Shown: positions 38,157 through 50,770 of the stretch, in pieces | How positions within the stretch are numbered: the first letter of the stretch is position 1 | How the letters are laid out: each line of letters starts with the position of its first letter | Source of the DNA: Circinella minor | Taxonomy: Eukaryota; Mucoromycota; Mucoromycetes; Mucorales; Lichtheimiaceae | Direction of reading: 5' to 3' | NCBI GenBank assembly: GCA_016758965.1 | Contig: JAEPRB010000120.1 | Coordinates: forward strand, 1-64,000 | Length of the DNA stretch: 64,000 nt | The notes under the pieces: generated by a model | The model's input: only the letters and a program-made list of their open reading frames with translations | Database searches by the model: none | What the model was told of the DNA's origin: nothing | Translations under genes and position numbers: made by a program

Positions 38157-40460
38157 GTCTTTTTTTAGTTCTAGTCAAAATTCCTTTGAGACCACAGTTT
38201 ATATCCGTGTTATAAAATATCTCCTCCTTTTATATCACATTTCTTGTTAAAAAATAAACAAAGGTGCTTTATTGCATTATTTGTTTACTGTAGTATTTGT
38301 AGGATCATGATGCTTCTGTAAATTATCCCTTCTTTTTCTTTTACTATTTAGGTGCATATTAATCTTAAGATGATATTATTCTTATTATTACCGTTGTTGT
38401 GATTTTTTGTGAGATAAGATGAAAGCGTTACTATATATATTTTCTATTTATGCATATTGGCAACATAATTTATATTTCTACAGTCTCGTTGCTAACTCAA
38501 CCAGAAAAACTTAAAAGAAAAGTGGGATAAGAAAGGGTAAGGTATAAAGTCACTATAATAAGAAATATTCTTAAAATTATTTTTATGCGTTTACCAGCAC
38601 TGGTCCACCGTGCCTATTTTATTAAATATATTATACTTTATACTAATTATTTCATTGTTTTTTGGTGATAATTTACAGAATAGTATATAGACATATGAAC
38701 TGTATATTTCTCACTGTGTATTCCAGCTTTTCTAAGATATAGGACAAAATTGTTTTGCTAATTATTCAGAAGTGATCAGGCAGTCTGCTAATATTGTAAT
38801 TTAGTTAACAGCCACATTCCTCACAACGTAATATGATACAGTACTGGTATGGGGACATTTCTGAGTGGCATTGATGTTGCTGCTACTGGTGCGTACTCAC
38901 AAATAATTTTAATTATCAATTATACACCAAACTGTGTCACTCATAGGTTTTCATGGTTCACGGAAAAAGACAAGAAAAGAACCGTATATGTATATAATAA
39001 TTGAAATAGTGATAATAAACTAAATATATGCGATTATTTATTTCTTCTCTCTGAGACTGTCTAATATTCATGTTAAGCAACTACCTTTTTGATGAAGCGT
39101 CTTACCTATATGTACATGTGTATTAATCATAAAAACTCTGACATTAGTACCTGATTATAAACCTAGCTACGAAAATTTGGATGAAACAGGGTAAAAAGTC
39201 GATAGTCCTTTTACTCGTTTTGTTTATTTTTACCCCTTTCCCCCTTACATTTTTCTTGATTGTGAGGCAGTGAGTGATAAATTAACTGATATAAACAGGC
39301 TCTGTTTTGACGAACAAAAGTGACTTTAGAACTCTTTTTATGAGCACTTATGAAAAAAAAGAGGACAATTGAAGAATGGTAAAATTTTAATATACTATCT
39401 ACAATGGAGACCACCATGTGCTAATTATTTCTAATTTTCTTTTATTTTTCTTCTTTGGTATTGTATTGTATTGACTTATACTTTTTATCCTTAAGCATTG
39501 CGAATTTTCCATAGATCACATTGTACAACATCACCTGATCTCATACAGTGTCTTTTGTTTTCTGTAGTTTGAATTTGTTACAGAAGTTGAGCATATATAC
39601 ACTGTGACATAAAAGAAGCAGGCGCACTTGTTAACAATAATGCTTTGTCACACAAGAGCAATTTCCCACTGATGAGACTGGAAATATTTCTTTATATAAT
39701 TAAATGTGTGTTTACTCTTTAAGCATAATACACGCATGAAGTGTGTCACCATTATTGTGACCCAGCTATAATAAATTAATATCGTTCTTCTTTATATATA
39801 TTCCAGTACAATCTTTGGATACATGTACTATTCTTCAATTTCATTATTACTGTAACTCTGACTTTTACGTGACTTTTGTTATTTGAGAATTATATATATA
39901 TAATTAAAAAGAAAGTAGTTAATAAGAGAAGAATGATATTAAGTTAGCTAAAGAATATTCTAGAGAACATCCACAAATCAATTTGAATATTTCCGTATGA
40001 AGACAGTAACGCAAAAAAAAAAATACAATACGACAGATACTTTCAAATGCATAAGTATAGTAAATAAGCACTTCGCTTGTCCATATATTGTATATTACAA
40101 CCCCTTTTAAACAATAATGCCATAAAGGAGAACATATAACCATGTACGTAATAATATATGTAAAGACTTTCTGTTTCTCCTTTATTAACATAGTCTGGAA
40201 TGATAAAATAATATATATTAAAGAATATAACCAAGTGTGTGAATATTATAATGATTATCTGCAACAAAGAAAAAAAACGTTTTTACTTTATTTGGAATTT
40301 CAAAAAGCAACCTTATGATCACCTAATCGTGTCATGAGCCAATAAAAATTGTCAGGCGATTTGGTGTAATGCCATTTGTCTTTTTTTCACTTTTTCCTTT
40401 CTTTCTCTCCGAGTCTTCCTTTAATAATATTGATTTTGTTTATAATATACCCTTATCATC
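38157..40460. other. Gene-poor 2.3 kb divergent spacer
   Basis: Upstream of the PEBP gene (-) and of the 40461 gene (+). I see no open frame with coding character. It has complex, moderately AT-rich sequence without simple repeats, which would be compatible with decayed genes or old repeats that I cannot identify. Confidence 0.5.
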
Positions 40461-41129
40461 ATGGCAGCAACCGATGGAAGACGAAGAGAAAAACAGCAAC
40501 AACAAAAATTTCTTTATCACCATGAAAAAAGCAAAGGCATGTATGAACTTTTAGTTCATTCAAGAACTCCTGGTGGCCTTGTCTGCCGACCTGTATCTTT
40601 CAATAACATTCAAAATAACGTACGACGTACTAGCATCATAGTCAAGTTGACAATTGCACTGGATGGATCTCTTTTTTTCGCCAAACATCTCAACCATAAC
40701 AACATAATTCAATCCATTCAAGATATGGCTCAGGATTATCATGAACATATTGCGAAAGTGCTATTGTTATTAGATAAATTATTGAAATATCAGGAAAAAC
40801 AATCTCACTATTCACCTCCAATCAAAGCCGCGCTTATCGGTCATCATGGTCATAAAAGCAACATGGAGATTATCTTACCGTCTGCTTTCTTTTCACCTCA
40901 TTCACCAAGTAAAGGACGTGCAAGGATATGGCTACAGTCTATAATGGATATTGATCCAGCAACGGAAACTGGATTTGTTATTTCTGAACAGGATGGTGAT
41001 ACGCAACCTATTGATTCCGCATATTTCAGAGAATTGCAGTTATTTTTGGATCAGGTGGATAGTATGATTGGAAATAGTTTTAGTAATATTGCACCATCAT
41101 CACTACAGTCATTATCATCAACACCATAA
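40461..41129 (+). CDS. Uncharacterised single-exon protein
   Basis: An intronless open frame of 222 residues with normal coding composition; I do not recognise its family. It begins with a short basic, Gln-rich segment (GRRREKQQQQKF) that is probably disordered. The centre looks helical (QDMAQDYHEHIAKVLLLLDK) after a beta-like stretch (TSIIVKLTIALDGSLFF). A second folded part includes RARIWLQSIMDIDPATETGF and YFRELQLFLDQVDSM, and the end is Ser-rich. There is no signal peptide, membrane segment or catalytic motif I can name. The start is the first in-frame ATG after a T-rich leader. Lack of introns is unusual beside its intron-rich neighbours. Confidence 0.7.
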   Translation: MAATDGRRREKQQQQKFLYHHEKSKGMYELLVHSRTPGGLVCRPVSFNNIQNNVRRTSIIVKLTIALDGSLFFAKHLNHNNIIQSIQDMAQDYHEHIAKVLLLLDKLLKYQEKQSHYSPPIKAALIGHHGHKSNMEIILPSAFFSPHSPSKGRARIWLQSIMDIDPATETGFVISEQDGDTQPIDSAYFRELQLFLDQVDSMIGNSFSNIAPSSLQSLSSTP

Positions 41130-41512
41130 GTTTTTCTCCTGTCATGCTTTGCAACGTTGTTATTTTTATATTTTTTGTTCTCGCAATTCTTTTATTAATA
41201 TTATATCTTCCTCTTTTTTTTTTTTTGTTGTTATTATAAAGTATTTGTATGTTAATATGTAGCTTTTAGGTATATGTAGGGTATGGAAAGATAATGTTTT
41301 TGGAGAAAGGGATGAAGGAGCAGAAAATGCGTGTAATTTAAGAGATAGAAAAAAAGAGATAAGAAAAAATATTAAAAATAATAAATAATACTTGTATATA
41401 AATAAATAAATAAAAAAGAATAAGCTAATAATAAAAACACATAACGTGAGACTTGCTCAAATTCTTTCTTGTAAATATATGTATATGAATGTATAGAAGA
41501 CATTGTTTTTCT
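41130..41512. other. Convergent 3' spacer
   Basis: It lies between the 3' ends of the 40461 gene and the PAQR gene, with TAAA repeats at 41380-41420. No gene is seen. Confidence 0.55.
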
Positions 41513-43115
41513 TTATGCCGCCATGCAACTGTATTCAAATCGTTGAGCATAGAAATGTAATGATGCAAGATAGTGAAACTAAAATAAATAAATAAATACA
41601 TAAATATTTGTTCACAATAAAAATAACAAAAAAGAAGAAGAGACTTACATAAATACCAAGACATACAAATACATGCCAAATAGCATGACTTGTCATACCA
41701 AAAAAATCAAAACGCCCAGGATACAATTTTTCAGGCCATCGGTTTACATCTATAATATTAATAGTAAAATTCCGCTTTAGTTATTATTATTTTTCGTTCT
41801 GTCAAACACTCACGTGATTTTATGTATACTTACAAATAATAACACCGAGGATATACATCATGACACTAACAGCAGCCAGATGGAAGAAGGAAAGTGTCGG
41901 TAAGAGCCCATTCAAAGAGACGAGATGTAGCACAGGGACAATACTAGAAAATGCCATAGATACAAATACGCTGATACGCACAGGACGCCATGCTTTTGTG
42001 TCCCATGATTTGAAGAAAGGAGTGATAACACCAACGCTACCAACAATGGACGTAAAAATCATATATCTTGATTTGGCAGATGACTGACAATAAAAGCCAT
42101 AATATTCGATTACAAGCACTGATGCTGTAATAAGAATGGCAATACCAATATAATCCTGCTCAACAGTAAAAAAAAAATGACAATGTGAGAAAAAATAAGG
42201 AGAGGTGTTTTTTGGCTGTTGGACAAAACTGGTTTTCTATTTTATAAACAAAAAGAAGGGGAAAGGTGACTTACTAATGTGGCTGTAAATGATTTGACAT
42301 TGTGGCGTGAGTGACAAATAAAGGTATGATAAACAGAAGAACAAAATAAACATTTCAGCGCAGATACACAAAACGTCATAAAAACAATACGGTCATTCAT
42401 GCTAGCTTCGGGAAAATGCCGCTACAGTACCGATATTAATATCATGTCATCTTCTCAAATCAACTATTATAATAACAATAATAAAAATTGTCATATACAC
42501 TTACATTGAATGACCAAACACTTAAGAAGGAAAAAAAGATAAATCCCAATAAATGGCTCCAAATATTCATCGTTTCATTATGTAATTTAAATATGGATTT
42601 CAAACACTGATGAGTACTTTCACAAAATCGATATCTAAAATAATAAATAACCCCCGCAATGAAATAATTCAAATAGAGTTATTAATATTTTATTTTTTTC
42701 GGGATCAAAAAAGCGCGGGGAAAATGAGCCTTTGGGGTTGATTTGATTCGTGAAACTAATAATTCTGTTTATCATTTTTTACTTACCCGGATAAAACATA
42801 CTCATTTTCTTGCCATTCTTTTGGCAACTCATGAAATTGAAGTAACCGTTGAGCACCAACAACGGCAGCTTTAGCGGTATCCCAAGTCTCATGAACTTGA
42901 TCATCAACATAACGTAAAAACCCACTAGAATCTGCATCTTCTATTTCCCGAATTTTTGAATTTACAGATGCAAGCAGTTGAGCAGCAATTGTAGGTGTGC
43001 ACGACGACGTCGAATGGGATCTATTTCGATTATGTGGTACTGTAAGTGATGAACCGATCGATGTTGACATCGCTACTGACTGTGAGTGTCGTCTTAAGTG
43101 CTGTGTGCTGCTCAT
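41513..43115 (-). CDS. PAQR/AdipoR family seven-helix membrane protein (Izh-like)
   Basis: Six exons (43115-42787, 42634-42505, 42421-42275, 42155-41834, 41749-41649, 41578-41513) join in frame to 364 residues. A cytoplasmic Ser-rich head of about 75 residues precedes LPKEWQENEYVLSGYRF, the usual entry segment. Hallmark zinc-site motifs are present: LHNETMNIWSHLLG, SSVYHTFICHS, and the terminal SHAIWHVFVCLG with paired His. Hydrophobic helices between them total seven. Members are adiponectin/progestin-receptor relatives; the yeast Izh proteins affect zinc and lipid homeostasis and the family is thought to have ceramidase-like hydrolase chemistry. All metal-binding His positions that I can place look intact. 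The acceptor of exon 3 (CTGTAG at 42422) was chosen because nearer AGs break the frame. Confidence 0.92.
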
Positions 43116-43989
43116 CCCGGGTCAGAACGATTATATTAGTTTAAATTTGTATTATAAAGGAAAAGTATGGAAAGAAAAGTAAGGAACGTATTTGAAAAAA
43201 AGTTGATCTGTTAAAAAATCAAAAAGGAAAAGAGAAAGAAAAATGGAAAAAAATAAAAGCAAAGAAGAACAAGGGGAAATTGCTTTTTTTTTAGGTTTCG
43301 AAACGGGGTTTACAAAGTGAGTTATCATTTATTATAGGATCTTCGAACTCTCACAATAATAAATCTTTTGAATTATGTAGTCTCCCCCAAATCAAATAAA
43401 CTAAACGGATCCCAATGCAGAACTGCAAATGCTGTCACATGGATTTTTTGGGGCAAATTATTAGAACAGGAAATTGGAAGAAGCCCAATTTTTATTTATT
43501 TTTGTAGCCTAAATTTTCTACCAATACCCCCCACATAAAAAATTACTTGCTCCTTATTGGTGTTGCTATAATAACCCTTGATCTTTTATCATAGAAACAA
43601 ATATTTTACTATTATATATCTATTTCTAAATAGTTTTTATTTTGATATACAAAATCTCATTTAGTGTACATACTGATGCTGATTGACATGACCATACCAA
43701 AATTCATCCATATATATAAAAAATCACCAAACAGTTTTTTTTCGGTTTTCCACGTGTCTTTAACTTCCGACAAAGTCGGAGCGGAGCTACTGCTATATAT
43801 ATTGCACGTTCCCACTCAAGATGGACCATTACCTTTTGCTGCCTGTTCGTATAAATTTTTACAGACCTAGGAATGAGGTGACTTAATCTTTTCAGCACCC
43901 AGTGGAACCTGTCAATGCAGTATTGGTAGGTACAATTAGGGCGGTTTCTAATTTTTAAGTGCGGAGAAGACTGTGATCAGAAGTATAAA

Positions 43990-44047
43990 TTTCTTACAGT
44001 TCCTCCTAGGTCGAACGAGGCGCAATGCGGTCGAGGCGGGCTAAGTT

Positions 44048-44078
<31 letters not shown>
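43990..44078 (+). repeat. GC-richer segment ending in a 30-base poly(A)
   Basis: Sequence with several CG dinucleotides (TCGAACGAGGCGC, GCGGTCGAGGCGGG) ends directly in 30 A residues (44049-44078). The arrangement resembles the 3' end of a retroposed RNA. No flanking target-site duplication could be confirmed by eye. Confidence 0.3.
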
Positions 44079-44082
<4 letters not shown>

Positions 44083-44960
44083 AATTTGATCTCTGACCTA
44101 CTCGCATAAATATACTATGCAGTTACTTCTTTTATTTATCCTGTTTTTGGTCTGGTAACTTTAGGAGTGTTCAGCACAGAAAGTATCAGAACATATTGAT
44201 TTAGCCACAAGAATTTGGTTCAAATCCTTGATATATACCATTAGCTATGTATATATATGTAATATATCCATAAAATAACCATTACGAATACTAGCTTGGA
44301 CCCTGAGTTTGTTATTACTATTTTCCTTATATGTAATAAATGCGTGATATTGCTCAGTTTGTTCAATATGGTAGGGAAAGAGACATATTGTAGAATATAG
44401 TATGTCTCTAACCGACATCTTTTAACCCGGAGGTCAGAAAATAAATTTACGATGGTTTACTCGCTGTCCAAGAAAGAGTGTAAATTATCACCTACATGAT
44501 GAGGTATATAGATATTGTCTTGGTGTTCTACTCGGCCGCTGATGAGCAGTTTTATCTCTGTGGTACCTGAAATGATAAATGGTCACTAATTGCCTGGATT
44601 ACAATGACCTTTTAATAACGCCATACTTATTCCCAAATTCAAGTAATCTCCACAACCGTATTTCATTGATCATTGTTGCTATTTATTCCTTTATATAATG
44701 TTTACAACCAACTCAAAAGTGCATAATTCAAATCAACAAGGATGTATTTATTTTCTAAGAAATGATCGAATGGAAGCTTGTAGATGGATGATATTTGTTT
44801 TGCGATTTAAGACATCATGTTTTGCGCTCTTTTTGAGAAGTAATCTGGGAGTAAGTAATTTTCTTCATGTAAGACCTATACGTCGGGATTCATTATTGTC
44901 TCAAGTAAAGAAGAACAAGACTATCATTTGAGATGGTTAAGGTTAGTTATTTATCAGGCG

Positions 44961-45002
44961 ATCACTATAGTTACCATAACTGTCAAAGGTCACAATAGTG
45001 AT
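44961..45002. repeat. Imperfect inverted repeat
   Basis: ATCACTATAGTTACC (44961-44975) and GGTCACAATAGTGAT (44988-45002) are inverted repeats matching at 12 of 15 positions, separated by 12 nt. The internal pair GTTACCATA...GGTCACAA recurs with identical spacing at 48445-48470. Confidence 0.5.
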
Positions 45003-46879
45003 AAGGTCCTGTTATATCATATATACCAATGCAACAGTTTTTTGAGAGATCACCTTTTCAGTCAATAGTATGTTTTTATCGTTGTTGCAATTACGACTAA
45101 AGAAAATGTGAATTTTTATGATAGATCGAATTATATGCATGGGCTCCTCGGTATATTATACTACTCTTTTCCAAGTTTATCGTATAGCAAATGCTGTCGA
45201 AGTTTTATGCGCCATCTGTTTACTCGGAATGTTTTGCTACTTTGAAATTGGCGAAATAAATAATAGACCAATTCTTCATACCAGCGACAAACATCTAGAC
45301 AACAATAAATACAATATCAGTGCTTTCTCATCTGATAAACTTATACTATAATAAAGAAGAAATTACCTTAATTTGATTAGGTAACTCAATGAACAAATTC
45401 GTATTACTGATCTCGTAAAGAGTTCTCCTTTAGTTGTGTAACTTCTTTCGGTGATCAAGCTGAAAATATAAGCTGATAAAAATTACCTCTTGAGTGTTAA
45501 ATATAAGTAATTTATATATTACTAGCCAATAACTACAGCAAACGGACAAACATAGACAAATTCGTTATTTGCGACCAAACGAGATGCCAGGAGACGAGTG
45601 CCTTCTTTTAAATACCACACTTGGCAGTACACAAGTAAATTATATAATCTTCTTTCATATTTCTTTTGTTGCTGTTTTGTAACAACACCTGCCGTTTCAG
45701 TTTGTAACAAAATAACAAAATATACAGGAGAAAATTGGTAGCACGTTCAGTACCAATTGATTTAACCATCGAAGATCAGCAAGCGTACACATTATAAATT
45801 AGTATGTTGTTTAATAAAAATACTTGTGTCAAGGCAGAGTAAACTGATCAGTGAGCTAAAGTATTTTCATTGTACGTACCATTGATAATCCGGAGAGCAT
45901 GATACAATAATTTTTATATGTGTTTGTGACATTAAGGCATCTTGAATAAATAAGAGAAAAGTGATTTTTCTTATGAATTACTTTTGCTTGAAATGTCACA
46001 ATAAAACAATTGAAGGCTCAGTGTGCAGGTTTACGCTTCATTTGATTTTAACATGGGTATACCTTGTTGTTTATTTGACAATGCGATGAACCAGATCCAA
46101 AGGAAGTTTGGGGTATATCCACATCACCACAAATCATGACATTTCATTCAAATAATGCACCACGTATACCATCGTTGCTATATATTTATATGTATATATT
46201 TACTCATTCTAACTCTATTGTATTTCCGTTTCCATCTCTGAAACCCAGACATTACTATAGCTTTCTTTCGTTGAGGGCTTCTTGTTTCAAGTCATTTTCT
46301 TCACACTTATATCTGTATAGAGTTTAAAATACATATATTTTATTATACAATACTAAATAACCGAAACAGAAGATAAATATGTGATGGCTTTTTTGTGGCA
46401 CATAAATAATACGTATGGTATATATATGTACATAGAATGGCAAGGAAACTTAATTAACCCGACTGCCAATGATGATTTGATTAATGAACTTATTAAAGAA
46501 TTTAATAAGATGTTTATTATTTGATTTTTTATCATGTAAGAATTCAAAATTTTTGTTTTAATATTTCACATTAAAATATAGATGCTGCTGATCTCATTAA
46601 TTTAATGATAATATATAATGTAGACATTTAAGAGACAGCTAGTACAAAAATTATTTCATTTTACATTGATCGCATGACATTTGATGTTGTCTCATATGAG
46701 GCCACATATTCCAACAGCGAATATGAATGGTAGTAATATTTAATACACACCTCTGGATATTTTAAATTCATACGCCAATCCTCAAATATATTATACACAA
46801 ATGTATTAAATAAAACTTTAATTACGTAATAATAATAGTAACTTTGGTACAATAATCAACTATAGTTTAGACATAAGCT

Positions 46880-47699
46880 TCAGGAAGAAGGTACTGATGT
46901 ATTAGCAATATCACTAATTTGGTCTCCATTATTTAATCTATCAAACACTTTTGTCATATCCGCAGTTGTATTTGTGTGTGGATAAGGTTCATTTGGCACC
47001 GGTTTACCCAAGAATTGACACAATCGATCCCATCCTTCCCCTAGTTCCATTACTAACAAGTTATCTTCGGGAACGTTTTTCTTGACCCATTCGATATGGT
47101 TCACAAATTTCTGCTTGATCAATTTTTCATCATTAAACAATTCGGGGTTACCAAAGGCACCATCCAACACGGTCGTATTAATCATTTCTGATATTTTTCT
47201 CTTGTTTTCGTCACCATCTGCCGCGACCAAATTATTATGCTTGAAAATGGTATTCTTTACGGATCGATACCAACTGTCCGGATCACGAACAATCAGAAGA
47301 ATTTTGGCATTAGGATATTTACTTATAAGTGGTTCTATAAACGTTGCTGTTGGCCAATCGCATGCTGCGTTATAGTCCTTATACACCAAATCCCAATCCG
47401 TTGGACGTTCAGGATGCTTATATGCTTCGGTGAATAATTCTGAATGGCAGTTTTCAAGGTTCATGTACATAGTCCTCATATGATGAGTATTATAACTATA
47501 CATGCATAGATATATAAAATATAAGTGAAATGTGGGTTAGTACCTGAAGCCCTTTGCGCCCCTAATTTTTTTTTCGCTGATTTGATGCATATGTGACATA
47601 CGAAAATAAATATCCTTACCCTAGTTTGTTCAAAGCTGTACGTAAGCTGTCTGTTCCTGATCTGCCAAAGGAAGCACAAATCACTTCAAGAGGTGCCAT
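46880..47699 (-). CDS. P-loop sulfotransferase-family protein
   Basis: Two exons (47699-47620, 47495-46880) join in frame to 231 residues. The N-terminal MAPLEVICASFGRSGTDSLR has the 5' phosphosulfate-binding GRSGT loop, and a strand-helix ILLIVRDPDSWYRSVKNT supplies the 3'-phosphate-binding RDPxxWYxS motif of this sulfotransferase subfamily. ADMTKV near the end and WDRLCQFLGKPVPNEPYPH match the conserved C-terminal half. These proteins are widespread in fungi, and automatic annotation sometimes mislabels them as epimerases. The sulfate acceptor is unknown. No signal peptide is present, so a cytosolic protein is expected. Confidence 0.88.
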
Positions 47700-50600
47700 T
47701 TTGTGCTTGCAATTTTAAAGCGTGTTGCTTTTGTAGTAAAGTTATATAGAACAAAATAAAGAGCGACGACAAAGGAAAGTCTTTTTATTTATAAAAATAA
47801 TTAATGCAGAAAATACTTCGGATAAAAACGAGCTAATTTATCCGTTATTAATTTTTTAATTTTTGAGAAGTGCGCGGTTTCTCGGCGGATAACTCGGCCG
47901 AAACCAGTGGCAGGGGGAGTCACGAATGGCCTATAGATCTCGAATGTAACATTTTTATAATTCGGTTAGTGAGTCGATCGTTTGGATTAAAAACCACCCA
48001 CATTTTTGTTGTACTTTACGTGTGCTATTTACGAAGCCGGAAATGATTATTCATGCTTATTATATTATAAAATAACTGAAATAAAGAAAACATTTCATAG
48101 CATATATGTTATGGATATTATTTAGTGTATAGAGCAACGCAACAAGAAAATTATTGTAAGTAAATACTTTTTGATCTGATTATAATACTTAGATTATGTT
48201 ACACATAAATTACGCAACAAGACGCAATACGGAATACGTGTTCCTTCTCAATCAAGCGAATTTGTAAGCAAGCAAGTTTTATGTTCCCTGGCATGCTTAC
48301 TGATCTACATACTTTTTCCCACTCAATATCCTCTATTACCAACTGCTGTCAAGAGCCTTTACAGCTAATATTTTTATAATAATGGGTAGTACAATACGCA
48401 ACCTTTTATCACATATAGATGAACATATAAAAATAACTCTGGCTGTTACCATAGATAACATTGGTCACAAAGGGGTTTTTTTAGCTTAAAATTTATTGTA
48501 GTCGAAAAATCATCCTCCTCTGATTGCGGAAAATTAAAATAGTGGAGATCTTAGTAAGACATAGGTGCATTATTTTTATTCGTCACAAAAAAGAAAAAGA
48601 CTGGGAACAATTGGAAGCAGTTGGAAGTGGTGAGAAAGCAGTCGGCGGTAAATGTAAAAGTGTACCAATTGTCTTTTTTTTTTTAAAAAAAAAGAGTTCG
48701 ATAGGAGCTTAAACTGGATAATGATGATAATGATATGTCGCAGGCGTTTTGTATATTACTTTATTAGTTTTCACCTACAACAAAAAAAATGTATAAATAT
48801 ATGATATTTCAAAATCGTCGCTAGTCACTTATATATGTTGTACTACGTTGATTAGTTAGAAAACTTATGTTTATATAAATTATTTTTTGAGCATCTTATA
48901 ATATTTATTTATTCGTCTCTTTTCTACTTGATACATCATCATCTTTTTTCATCCTATATGATCCTTTGGTAAATTATGTTGGATTTTTGCATATTACTTA
49001 TTATGTGTAATCTTTAGTATCATATATATATATATGTATTGCTTTTATCAAAATATTGATCGTATCATCCTATTACTTTTTACTTGATGAAAGTGAAAAG
49101 AATTACAAAAAATAGCAGTTGCTACGAAGATATATGCTGTAGTGATTCAATATATTTAGTTGTATTACATTTAATGATAAATAGTAAGGGTCTTTTCTTT
49201 AAATGTCACTTTGCTGTCAGCTGCTTCGATAGCTAGTAACCTTAAGTAGTCAAAGTCGATAAGTACCAAGAATAAAAAAATAAAGTTGTAAAATAACACA
49301 ATAATCACGTTGCCAGGGTATTTGATATGTTGAAGCGTTCAATGTGCGATTGAAGATGTACTTCGTATAAAGATATAAAATAAAGAAGAAATAATATACT
49401 ATGTAGTTGTATTTGAATAATAAATTGTATGAAATAGAATAGAAATATGGTTTGTGGGAGTTCTTATATTCAGGAATATTTATTACGTCTGAATCCACAA
49501 AAGAGAAATCTTATAATGAGTTTAAGAGGCTTTATGCTCAAAGAAAGCTATTGTCAAGTCAATTTATTTGTTAAAAGACTAAAAGATTTAAAAGGTAAAG
49601 ATAGAATTAAAGAAAAGATTTTATTTGATATTATTTTGGGTTATTTGTACTATTTACTACGACGGAAAAGTGGCATTGTTTTACCAGAAATATGGCATTG
49701 CTTTGCCAGAAAAGTGGCATTATAAGCCAATAAGATCACGTAATGAGGCTGTTTGTGACACTGTAATAATAATAATAATAATAATAATAAAGATATAACG
49801 GTGATGACAGTTATATTGATATAAAAATGTTTTTAATTTTATACGCTACGTACAATGTGTATTTTTTTATGACATAAATTTTCGTGATGTAAAAGAAACC
49901 CAAATATAAAGCTACGTACATATAAATACTGCTGTAGTAACAGAGGTAATATTCATAAAGTATATATGTGAGTTGGTATCATGACCCACTGAGGCAAAAA
50001 AATAAAATAATAGCGCCTATAAAATACTTCAGGCAATTTTTTTTAAAAAAAGGGTTGCTCAAAGTGTCATTTTTTCTTAACTCTAAGCAATCTAACTAAA
50101 ATAAAGTTTATTGTATCTTAATTTTATTACTATGCAGCATTCATGTAACCGTGCTTTTATTTTTGTACGTATAAGCTTATATAACTAAAAATAAAAGTAA
50201 TGCGTAAGGTTAAATTTTACTACCAGGTATACAAGTTATAACTGATATTTTCATAAGGTGTACGTAGTATATGTTTTGAAGAAAATGTGCCAGCACAATA
50301 CACGAATCATTTAGGTACCCACGTAATTTAATGATAATGAGATATATTTATGAGGATTCTCTCAAGTAATATGGTTTAGAATACAACTGAAATAAACGAT
50401 TTATTTTCAGTGAAGTGTATTACAATTGATGATAGAAATGAGGTACAGACCACGAAAGATATCTGAAAATTGTCACGGGGTTACTTATATTTAAGGAATA
50501 GATAAAAAAAACCAAATTAGCGAAATAACCTGTATTAGGATGTATCAAAACATATGCATACTGTAGTGCATTAAGGAGGTATTCCATAGCTTGCATGATA

Positions 50601-50770
50601 ATGCATTATATATCTTGAACATATTTTTTTTTATCTATGTATCTCGTGCTGATATAAATATATTTGTCCGAAAATAAAATTAAGTGCCTTTTTTTTTTTC
50701 CCTTTTTCTTAAGTTTAACGATATTGATAACACTTACACCTTAATAAATAAAACCTGAAAGAAAACAAAA
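47700..50770. other. Gene-poor 3.1 kb divergent spacer
   Basis: Upstream of the sulfotransferase-like gene (-) and the permease (+). It holds a CGG/CCG cluster at 47883-47900, a second copy of the GTTACCATA-N9-GGTCACAA pair (48445-48470), a short 22-bp tandem repeat (49665-49727) and an AAT run (49763-49790). A 92-codon open frame at 49447-49725 ends in the tandem repeat and has no recognisable domain. Confidence 0.5.
49665..49727. repeat. 22-bp tandem repeat, about 2.7 copies
   Basis: TGGCATT starts recur at 49671, 49693 and 49715, exactly 22 bp apart, with the following bases near-identical (TTACCAGAAA, TTGCCAGAAA). Confidence 0.8.

Larger units (their letters stand above)
43116..46879. 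other. Largest gene-poor region (3.8 kb)
   Basis: No convincing gene was found. It contains a GC-richer patch ending in a 30-base A run (43990-44078), an imperfect inverted repeat (44961-45002) and several short open frames with mixed composition (such as 44698-44931 and 45118-45351 on +) that might be remnants of mobile or decayed genes. None has a motif I can name. The left end contains the PAQR promoter. Confidence 0.5.

Noticed and set aside
44190..44235. Possible tRNA gene (GGTTCAAATCC resembles a B box)
   Set aside because: The flanking bases do not pair as a T-arm, and no acceptor stem, D-arm or A box fits upstream.
44698..44931. 77-codon open frame in the gene-poor region, possible mobile-element remnant
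   Set aside because: No reverse transcriptase, transposase or integrase motif is visible and no terminal repeats were found around it.
45118..45351. Open frame with SSVYYTT and hydrophobic stretches, resembling a PAQR fragment
   Set aside because: The similarity is limited to a few residues, there are no zinc-site His positions and no adjoining exons; it could be chance.
49665..49727. CRISPR-like direct repeats
   Set aside because: The units are contiguous with no spacers, and the genome is eukaryotic.
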